A stretch of 5,210 nt of DNA, taken from assembly GCA_902803345.1 (NCBI GenBank), contig CADCPV010000206.1, positions 1-5,210 of the forward strand. Direction: 5' to 3'. The position numbers were made by a program, and so were the translations under genes. Within the stretch, counting starts at the first letter, position 1. The number at the start of each line of letters is the position of its first letter. The stretch is from an uncultured Eubacteriales bacterium. GTDB taxonomy: Bacteria > Bacillota_A > Clostridia > Lachnospirales > Lachnospiraceae. Positions 1 to 5,210 of the stretch are shown here, piece after piece. Under the pieces are notes generated by a model. The model had not been told where the DNA came from. It did no database searches and saw nothing but the letters and a program-made list of their open reading frames with translations.

Positions 1-43
1 AGGCCAGCCGCGCGTCTGAAGAGGAGTACATTCCTCCGCATAC

Positions 44-73
44 AAAAGCTCCCGGCGTCAAAGCACCGGGAGC
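44..73 (-). terminator. Intrinsic terminator of the operon
   Basis: On the minus strand GCTCCCGGTG (73-64) pairs with CGCCGGGAGC (57-48), a 10-bp stem with one T-G wobble and a 6-nt loop, followed at once by TTTT (47-44). It lies 77 nt beyond the stop codon of the TIR gene, has the classic layout of a Rho-independent terminator, and marks the operon's 3' end. Confidence 0.88.
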
Positions 74-132
74 CATTCCAACACTTCCCGCGAAGCAGGA
101 TTCGGCACCTCTGCGGGGACAAAACCGACGGC

Positions 133-151
133 ATCCGGGATCACCCCGGAT
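133..151 (-). other. Hairpin touching the TIR stop codon
   Basis: A perfect 7-bp inverted repeat (ATCCGGG/CCCGGAT, 5-nt loop) starts at the last base of the TGA stop at 151. There is no T-run directly after it, so it is not a terminator by itself. It may protect the 3' end of the message or simply sit ahead of the real terminator at 44-73. Confidence 0.4.
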
Positions 152-2871
152 CAGAATCCCTCGGCGCGGTTGAGGAGTTCCGCCTCATCCATGAGCAGGT
201 CGCCGACAACGTAGCCGCTGCGGGTGATGCCGACGACATCGGTGCCGTCTGCGGAGAAGACAGTTTCGGTGAAAATCTGCGATGACTGCATGGAGAACAG
301 GAGGTCGCCGGTGGCGGTTTCGTAGACATCAATCATGGTCGTGTCGTCCCGGAGGCCGGCAAATATGCTGCCGTCGGGATTCATTGCAAAGGAGATGTAG
401 ACATAGTCACCGTTGATGATCATGTCGGTGTCCTGCTTTTCCAGGTCATAGATCAGGATCCGGCCCGAATAAAGGTCGCTCGCGATCAGTTTGCCATGCG
501 AAATCAGGATCGTGGAGATCTTGTTGTCCAGCTGCGCAATCATCTGCAAAAGTTCGCCGTCACTGCCCTCGGAGGTGTCGAAAACCTCGATCACGCCGTC
601 CGGATAGCCGAGCGCCGCGGTCTTTCCGTCGGAGGAAATGTGCAGGGAAGCCGCGAGCTCCGCGCCCTGATAGATCGTGGAGGCCAGGAAGCCCTCTGTC
701 AGCTCGTGCCGGCTCTGGAGAATCACACTGCCTTCGGTTACGGTCCCGGGCTGTCCGTCACGGTACAGTTCTTTTTCGTAGTCGTCACATCTCTTTACGG
801 TTGCACTTGCTTCCGTACTGTAAAGCCACGCGGAGCCATCGTTTCTGGAAATAAAAATCTTGTCTGAAAGCGGAACGACATTGTCATAGGGAACTGTGCC
901 TTCCGACTCGTCATAGCGGATCAGGGCACCGGTTTCCGCATCAATCAGTATGAGGTCCTTATCCGTAACCAAAAGGCATTTTCCGTCTGCTGAATAGGTC
1001 ACCTCCGGCACATACATCGAATCCGCGAAATTTCCGGAATAGTGCAGTTCCGCAGTCCGGGAGTCCATCACATAGAGCACATGGTTGTCGACAAAAGCCA
1101 TCTCCGATCCGTCCGGTGAGAAGGCAATATTGCTGAAACTGTGGCCCTGATCACTCTCAATCGTATAGAAATACAGGAGCTTGCCGCTGTCCGTATCCCA
1201 GGCCGCGAAGAAACCGAAATATGAAACGCAGGCGGCGATCGATGCATCCGGCGACAGGTAGAAGGTTTCCGAAAAAGCTGCCGGCATATCCTCTAAAAGG
1301 CAGATACGATTGCCGGCGGAGTCGATGATGATCACGCCGGTGCTGCCGTCGCGGCCGCCGATCAGGATCTTATTGCCATCCCGGGAGACAGCTGCCGAAG
1401 TACCGGTGTAATCATCGGTACTGAGCGTCATCATTTCCGAAATCGGCCGTCCGGAAAGCTTCGTCAGAATATTGTTGTCCGGATCATAGCCCGCCTGCTG
1501 GTCGCCGATCGTATAAATCACCTTCTTTGTGCCGTCCGGGCGGATGCGGATGAATTCCGCCATATCCTGGATCAGCAGGTCATCGGATTTCCCGAGGAAG
1601 AAGGCATTCGCGATCATATAGTCCTGATCATCTTTACTGGTATATCGGAAAGCCTCCGAACCGTCTTCCGTGTTCCAGACCGTCACAGAACGGGCATTCT
1701 CGGTCTGCGCCATGAACTTCGAGCCGTCTGACGAAAAGCTGAGGCCATTGATCATCTTGTCGCTTACCGAAACCTGATAAAGAATCCGGTTATTCTCTAT
1801 GTCGGCGACTACCGCAGAATTGTTGTTCGCAGCGCCGGCGGCCAGCTTTCCGTCGGGGGAGGGCACCATATTGAGCATGCGGATATTCTGGTTGTGGAAA
1901 CTGGAGACCGGTGTGTAGGGCGCCGTGTAGAGGGCCTTCCGCATCAGGGAAAGGATCTCTTCCCGCCGCATAGCCCCATTGCTGCTGCTGATTTCAAGTG
2001 CTTTTAGAAGCTCCTTTACCGCATCCGGCTTCTCGCCGGAACGAACAGATGCTTCGGCTTTCTTGAGGAGCTCACCGATATTGTTTTCAGCAGCTTCAAG
2101 GCGTTTTTCTTCGGCAATGCTTTCCTGTTCCGCCGCAATACTCTCCTGCTCGGCAGCGATGCTTTCCTGCTCGGAGGCGCGGATCCGCTCTTCCTCCGCA
2201 CGGCTCGCTTCAGCCGCCGCCTGCGCCTTGAAAGCCTCATTCCGCTTGTAGCTTGCATAGAGGAATGCTGATGCGGCGCCAAGAACAGCGAGTCCCGCAG
2301 CCGATGCGATCAGCACAGTCCGGATCTTCCGCTGGCGGGCACGGCGCCGGAGGTCGTCGTAGCTCACCGAAAGCATCGGCGCCAGGATCCGAAGCTTCTC
2401 GCCATTCAGTTTCTTTACGGCAGCCGAGTGGCTTTCGGAGACGATATTCGCGGCGAGTGGTTCCACCTGCATGATGCCCTGCGCTGTCTGAAGCGTCCGA
2501 AGCTGCGGCGGAAAACTTGTGTCCGGCGTTCCGTCTGCGAGCACTGCCAGAATCCGGTCGCGCCGCCCGAGAGAGATAAAGTAATCGATCTCGCGCATGC
2601 ACCAGTTGGACTGCAGAAGCGCCGGCGTACAGATCACAATCAGCCACTCGGAGCCCCGGAGGGCTGTTTCGATATTCTCCGAAAGGCTGACCGCAAGCGG
2701 CAGTTCTTCCTCATCGCGGAAGACCTTGCCCATCTTCTTTTTGCCGCTCACTTTCTGCACGGCCGCCGGGATATGGTAGGTCTCAATCAGCGTGTGCAGT
2801 TTTTTGGCAACCGCCTTGTCCAAAGGCAGGTGTCGGTAGCTGATAAACGCATCGTACATATATTCCGCCAT
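151..2871 (-). CDS. Membrane-anchored TIR domain protein with coiled coil and WD40-like propeller
   Basis: A 906-residue multidomain protein, second gene of the operon. Residues 1-140 are a TIR domain: box 1 is YDAFISYRH (6-14), the BB-loop region is FRDEEELP (51-58), and WCMRE (90-94) gives the W-x-x-x-E motif whose Glu (E94) matches the catalytic Glu of NAD-cleaving TIR domains such as SARM1. A basic stretch (R175-R184) precedes one hydrophobic helix (185-208), so by the positive-inside rule the TIR domain should be cytoplasmic and the rest outside. Residues 209-290 are an Ala/Glu-rich coiled coil containing three copies of a QESIAAE-type heptad (235-255). Residues about 320-895 are repeated beta-strand blades with at least nine S/N-x-D-G/A turns (starting at 338, 380, 496, 540, 585, 627, 746, 831 and 873), typical of WD40-like propellers. 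The ATG at 2871 is preferred over an in-frame TTG 15 nt upstream because GGAGG lies 8 nt before the ATG. The probable role is a sensor that activates NAD+ cleavage or nucleotide signal synthesis; the ligand is unknown. Confidence 0.9.
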   Translation of the reverse strand: MAEYMYDAFISYRHLPLDKAVAKKLHTLIETYHIPAAVQKVSGKKKMGKVFRDEEELPLAVSLSENIETALRGSEWLIVICTPALLQSNWCMREIDYFISLGRRDRILAVLADGTPDTSFPPQLRTLQTAQGIMQVEPLAANIVSESHSAAVKKLNGEKLRILAPMLSVSYDDLRRRARQRKIRTVLIASAAGLAVLGAASAFLYASYKRNEAFKAQAAAEASRAEEERIRASEQESIAAEQESIAAEQESIAEEKRLEAAENNIGELLKKAEASVRSGEKPDAVKELLKALEISSSNGAMRREEILSLMRKALYTAPYTPVSSFHNQNIRMLNMVPSPDGKLAAGAANNNSAVVADIENNRILYQVSVSDKMINGLSFSSDGSKFMAQTENARSVTVWNTEDGSEAFRYTSKDDQDYMIANAFFLGKSDDLLIQDMAEFIRIRPDGTKKVIYTIGDQQAGYDPDNNILTKLSGRPISEMMTLSTDDYTGTSAAVSRDGNKILIGGRDGSTGVIIIDSAGNRICLLEDMPAAFSETFYLSPDASIAACVSYFGFFAAWDTDSGKLLYFYTIESDQGHSFSNIAFSPDGSEMAFVDNHVLYVMDSRTAELHYSGNFADSMYVPEVTYSADGKCLLVTDKDLILIDAETGALIRYDESEGTVPYDNVVPLSDKIFISRNDGSAWLYSTEASATVKRCDDYEKELYRDGQPGTVTEGSVILQSRHELTEGFLASTIYQGAELAASLHISSDGKTAALGYPDGVIEVFDTSEGSDGELLQMIAQLDNKISTILISHGKLIASDLYSGRILIYDLEKQDTDMIINGDYVYISFAMNPDGSIFAGLRDDTTMIDVYETATGDLLFSMQSSQIFTETVFSADGTDVVGITRSGYVVGDLLMDEAELLNRAEGF
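2114..2176 (-). repeat. Three 21-bp tandem repeats encoding coiled-coil heptads
   Basis: Three imperfect 21-bp units (2114-2134, 2135-2155, 2156-2176) lie inside the TIR gene and encode residues 233-253 in the register of the repeated heptad QESIAAE. Each unit is exactly one coiled-coil heptad, so gain or loss of a unit keeps both the reading frame and the helix register. The DNA units differ at a few, mostly synonymous, positions, so the array is not freshly duplicated. Confidence 0.85.
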
Positions 2872-2879
2872 GGTTCTGT

Positions 2880-2884
2880 CCTCC
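2880..2884 (-). promoter_or_regulatory. Ribosome binding site that decides the TIR gene start
   Basis: GGAGG on the minus strand lies 8 nt upstream of the ATG at 2871. The alternative in-frame TTG at 2886 would overlap this site and leave the Shine-Dalgarno sequence inside the coding region, so the shorter 906-residue product is the better call. Confidence 0.85.
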
Positions 2885-2900
2885 AAAAAGCCGAAGTGAC

Positions 2901-2931
2901 GGGCAGGAGCATACTGCCCTGTGAGTCACAG
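2901..2931 (-). other. Tandem intercistronic hairpins
   Basis: The 66-nt gap between the two genes contains two small inverted repeats that share one base. CTGTGA/TCACAG (2919-2931, one central base) begins 6 nt after the first gene's stop codon, and GGGCAG/CTGCCC (2901-2919) has a 7-nt loop. Neither is followed directly by a T-run, so neither looks like a full terminator. They could stabilise the upstream message or set the relative expression of the two genes. A function is not established. Confidence 0.4.
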
Positions 2932-2937
2932 CCGGGA

Positions 2938-5013
2938 TCAATCCTCTTCTTCCCAGTCGAGCCGGTAGATCCGCAGTCCGTCAAATTTCTTGATCAGACG
3001 GAGCATGCAGACCATCGGCTTCCAGTCCTTGTCCTGCTCTTCTTCCGGAAGGATCTGGTAATGCGCAAAGACTTCCTCCTCCGAAGGGTCGCCGTTCATC
3101 GCGAGCTTGTGTGTCCGAAGCTGCTCCCGGAGCGCCTTTCTCATGGACTTTTCCTCTTCTTCGGAAAGGCCTTCGGGAAGCGGAAGCGTCTCGTAGTCAT
3201 CTGCGGCGATCCAGCCCATGGCCCGGTGCTCCCGCACCCAGCGCTCATGCTCCATCGGGGCAATGGTCTCTATTTCCTCAAGCGTGAAGCTCCGGATCAT
3301 CTCGTAATCCACCGGACGGTCCGTGTAGAAGCAGCCGAGCACATTCAGATAGCGGCCGAAATTCTTGGCCTGGTTGATATTGGAAAGCTTGTACTCGAGC
3401 GACATCCGCTCAAAATCCTCCTCAAGCGTCTTCGCATCCACTTCATCCTCGCGGTCCATGTAGTTGTAGCGGCCGTTTAACGCCACTGCGAAGTCATAGA
3501 GGTGGAGGAAGTTGCTTTCGGAAAGATAAACATGCTTTTTCGCGCGGTCGTATCTGCGGGTGTCCGGCCGGACCGTAAGCGGGCACAGGGAAGTATCCAC
3601 GATCTTCTCGATATCCCGCGTGAAGCGCTGCTCCTTCTCCGCCATATCCGAATAGGCTTTCAGCCGCGGTGCCGGACCCTCTTCGCCGCCCTGTTCCCAG
3701 GCGCTATAACGTTTTTTGAAGCGGTCGATTTTTTCCTGCTCTTCGCTATCATAATAGTAGACGGCGCGGATCCGGTTGCCTGAGAAATCAAAATCCGCCG
3801 CCATTGGATGCAGCTCTGTTCTGGAATTCCGCCCGTAGGCGATACGGTCCCAGCACTGCAGCTCGTCACAGAGCATCAGAAGCCAGGCCAGAGGATGCCG
3901 GTCCATCCGAAGCGGTTCCTTCCGCTTTTCGGGGTCTTTGTAGAAGGAAACCGAGAACTTGTACAGGCTGTTGTGCAGAAGAATCGCCGAGAGCGCGTCG
4001 ATATGCACTGTGGTCAGCGCAGACACCCCGAGGGCAGACACGAGCTCCCGGTAGAGCCGTGCGGCGCTGAAGTACGCATGGTCCATGTAATAGCCGAAAT
4101 GCTCCGGCGACACGGGCTTGTCCGAAATCACATGCTGGATATAGTCCTCCGAAAAGCCGTAGGCTGTGCCCAGTTTCAGCCGGATATCATGTGCCAGGAT
4201 CTCCTCGACGCTGTCAAAGTCCTGACCGTACAGATCCAGGAAATGCGCCTTTTCCTCCGCGCTGAGCCGGATCAGGCCCTGGAGGTCATGATAGGCAAGA
4301 TACAGGCTGCCCTTTCCGCGTTCCTTCCGGTCCACTTCGAAATATGAAATCACCTGCTCGAACGGAAGCTCGAAGGGATAGCCGATATCGTGGAACAGCG
4401 AGGTCACGCCCCAATAAGCGAGGAACATGTTCGCAGCCCTTCTCTCCTCTTCCTTCCCGCCGTCCGGGTTGTAGCCGTAGTACCACATGAAGGCCCGGCG
4501 GTAGTTTTCGTTGCATTCGTACAGTGCGAGGCCGAGCGTGAACACATAGACCGAATGCGAATAGTGATCCCGGTGCTTCATAAGAAGCGAGGAACCGTTC
4601 GACTCAAATTCGGACAGAAGCTCCACCATCCGCTTGGACTTCCCATAGCGCCCGAAAAACATCTCCAGAAAACAGAAATACACATTGTAGGCGTCCTCTG
4701 CCGTCCCGGAGTCGATAAATCGCCCGAGTTCCAGCTCAAGGCACAGGCGGTTCGTATCCATCTCCATGTTGTAGGGAACCTGGTTGTCTGAAGCACTTGC
4801 TCCGAGAAGCTTTCCCGTAACGCGCTCTTCTTCGGTCTTCTGTGAATCAAACAGCAGCTCTTCACAGCGTTCCCGAAGGAAGCGAAGCGCCGAATTTTTC
4901 AGCGTAAAACCATCTGAAAGGCCCGGTTCCGCCGGGGGCTGCATCGGTCCGAGTTCCCGCCCGAAACGGATCCTGTTTTTCTCCTGCATTTCCAAAAAAG
5001 CTGTATAAGCCAT
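2938..5013 (-). CDS. HD-domain metal-dependent phosphohydrolase with C-terminal RyR-like domain
   Basis: A 691-residue soluble protein with no signal peptide or membrane helix, first gene of the operon. Residues about 80-395 look like an HD-superfamily hydrolase: an early histidine pair (H150, H153 in HRDHYSHS), the HD doublet H208-D209 in SLFHDIGYP, H312 in DHAYFSA, H347 in LLHNSLYKF, and D383 in LLMLCDELQCWDR. That gives a plausible H...HD...H...H...D metal set, so the domain looks catalytically intact. HD enzymes usually cleave phosphate esters of nucleotides or cyclic nucleotides; the substrate here is unknown. Residues about 395-530 are a charged linker or extension of no recognised family. 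Residues about 535-690 resemble bacterial RyR domains, with the core MEHERWVREHRAMGW at 587-601 and a later LPEEEQDKDW (655-664). The ATG at 5013 is chosen because AAGGAG lies 8 nt upstream, directly downstream of a good promoter. The TIR gene follows 66 nt later. HD is fairly sure, RyR probable, function inferred. Confidence 0.85.
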   Translation of the reverse strand: MAYTAFLEMQEKNRIRFGRELGPMQPPAEPGLSDGFTLKNSALRFLRERCEELLFDSQKTEEERVTGKLLGASASDNQVPYNMEMDTNRLCLELELGRFIDSGTAEDAYNVYFCFLEMFFGRYGKSKRMVELLSEFESNGSSLLMKHRDHYSHSVYVFTLGLALYECNENYRRAFMWYYGYNPDGGKEEERRAANMFLAYWGVTSLFHDIGYPFELPFEQVISYFEVDRKERGKGSLYLAYHDLQGLIRLSAEEKAHFLDLYGQDFDSVEEILAHDIRLKLGTAYGFSEDYIQHVISDKPVSPEHFGYYMDHAYFSAARLYRELVSALGVSALTTVHIDALSAILLHNSLYKFSVSFYKDPEKRKEPLRMDRHPLAWLLMLCDELQCWDRIAYGRNSRTELHPMAADFDFSGNRIRAVYYYDSEEQEKIDRFKKRYSAWEQGGEEGPAPRLKAYSDMAEKEQRFTRDIEKIVDTSLCPLTVRPDTRRYDRAKKHVYLSESNFLHLYDFAVALNGRYNYMDREDEVDAKTLEEDFERMSLEYKLSNINQAKNFGRYLNVLGCFYTDRPVDYEMIRSFTLEEIETIAPMEHERWVREHRAMGWIAADDYETLPLPEGLSEEEEKSMRKALREQLRTHKLAMNGDPSEEEVFAHYQILPEEEQDKDWKPMVCMLRLIKKFDGLRIYRLDWEEED

Positions 5014-5021
5014 CTCCTGTG

Positions 5022-5027
5022 CTCCTT
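5022..5027 (-). promoter_or_regulatory. Ribosome binding site of the HD-RyR gene
   Basis: AAGGAG on the minus strand ends 8 nt before the ATG at 5013 and supports that start. A second AGGAG abuts the ATG directly and is too close to work for it. Confidence 0.8.
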
Positions 5028-5043
5028 TTCCTTACTTGATTTC

Positions 5044-5072
5044 ACTATAACAGAAAAGGAGCCGCTTTTCAA
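5044..5072 (-). promoter_or_regulatory. Sigma-A (sigma70-type) promoter of the HD-RyR/TIR operon
   Basis: On the minus strand TTGAAA (5072-5067) and TATAGT (5049-5044) are separated by exactly 17 nt, each matching the consensus at five of six positions. The expected transcription start is an A near 5036-5037, giving a leader of about 24 nt before the ATG at 5013. An AT-rich stretch at about 5082-5100 lies farther upstream. The -35 box falls in the loop of the inverted repeat at 5058-5080, so a regulator binding that dyad, or transcription arriving from upstream, could affect initiation. Confidence 0.82.
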
Positions 5073-5080
5073 CCGGCTCC
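5054..5080 (-). terminator. Terminator-like hairpin or operator dyad overlapping the promoter
   Basis: Read on the minus strand, GGAGCCG (5080-5074) and CGGCTCC (5064-5058) form a perfect 7-bp stem around a 9-nt loop, followed by TTTT (5057-5054). This fits an intrinsic terminator for a minus-strand transcript arriving from beyond the right edge, and would insulate the operon. The T-tract is short, so efficiency may be modest. Because the -35 box lies in the loop and the T-tract in the promoter spacer, the dyad could alternatively be a repressor operator. Both readings are inference from the sequence. Confidence 0.55.
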
Positions 5081-5210
5081 CTCAAAACTTATCAATAAAA
5101 CCGTGCGCGGCCCTTCGAACAGACACTTCCAAGCGTTACCGTTCCAGTTAACTCAACCAAGGCACCCTCGCGTCACATGAAAAAATCTGCTTAGTGCTGC
5201 TTTGTCCCCA
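5081..5210. other. Upstream intergenic region, no gene recognised
   Basis: Contains an AT-rich stretch next to the promoter and an AGTTAACT palindrome (about 5147-5154). Two minus-strand frames are open from the right edge for about 18-20 codons (stops near 5153 and 5148). Either could be the tail of a neighbouring gene served by the hairpin at 5054-5080, but open runs this short are expected by chance. Confidence 0.3.

Noticed and set aside
61..150. Possible readthrough extension of the TIR protein past its TGA
   Set aside because: The frame continues about 30 codons but runs into the terminator stem; the downstream hairpins explain the region better and no recoding signal is evident.
496..867. 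Plus-strand open frame of 123 codons opposite the propeller region
   Set aside because: Antisense shadow of the repeated propeller blades; no independent start signals seen.
2869..2886. TTG at 2886 as the start of the TIR gene (911 aa)
   Set aside because: The Shine-Dalgarno GGAGG would then overlap the start codon; it is correctly spaced only for the ATG at 2871.
2919..2931. CRP-like TGTGA/TCACA dyad between the genes
   Set aside because: The half-sites are separated by one base instead of the six needed for a CRP site, and the position is intercistronic.
2428..3480. Plus-strand open frame of 350 codons running antisense across both genes and the gap
   Set aside because: It lies opposite two well-supported coding regions, has no recognisable domain and no evident ribosome binding site; long antisense frames are common where the third codon position is GC-rich.
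3808..4347. Plus-strand open frame of 179 codons inside the HD-RyR gene
   Set aside because: Antisense shadow of the HD domain coding region, with no family resemblance.
5111..5120. GTTCGAA on the minus strand, resembling a tRNA T-loop
   Set aside because: No matching T-stem, acceptor stem, D-arm or anticodon arm can be drawn around it.

Overview
The window looks like chromosomal DNA of a moderately GC-rich Bacillota, most likely of the Clostridia (Lachnospiraceae-like). This rests on strong AGGAGG-type ribosome binding sites at a constant 8-nt spacing, a near-consensus sigma-A promoter, short GC-rich stem plus T-tract terminators, and two protein architectures that I associate with gut Clostridia. 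The taxonomic call is inference; no marker gene is present.

Everything recognisable lies on the minus strand and forms one compact two-gene transcription unit, read from right to left. It begins with a promoter at 5044-5072 (TTGAAA, 17-nt spacer, TATAGT), whose -35 box sits in the loop of a terminator-like hairpin (5054-5080). The first gene (5013-2938, 691 aa) encodes a soluble protein. It has an HD-type metal-dependent hydrolase domain with an apparently intact ligand set, and a C-terminal segment resembling bacterial RyR (ryanodine-receptor-type) domains. After a 66-nt gap holding two small hairpins and a strong ribosome binding site comes the second gene (2871-151, 906 aa). This is an N-terminal TIR domain with the catalytic-type W-x-x-x-E motif, one transmembrane helix, a coiled coil containing a threefold 21-bp tandem repeat, and a large WD40-like beta-propeller region. 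A strong intrinsic terminator (44-73) closes the unit. The remaining ends (1-43 and about 5081-5210) hold no gene I can support.

Working model (inference): the propeller senses something, probably outside the membrane, and clusters the cytoplasmic TIR domain through the coiled coil. The TIR domain then consumes NAD+ or makes an ADP-ribose-type nucleotide signal. The co-transcribed HD-RyR protein is the natural partner: its RyR-like domain could bind the nucleotide and its HD domain could act as effector nuclease/phosphohydrolase or as an off-switch that destroys the signal. The TIR to HD-RyR pairing, without the usual Thoeris ThsA or CBASS components in view, is the most interesting feature and could be a little-described nucleotide-signalling or immune module.
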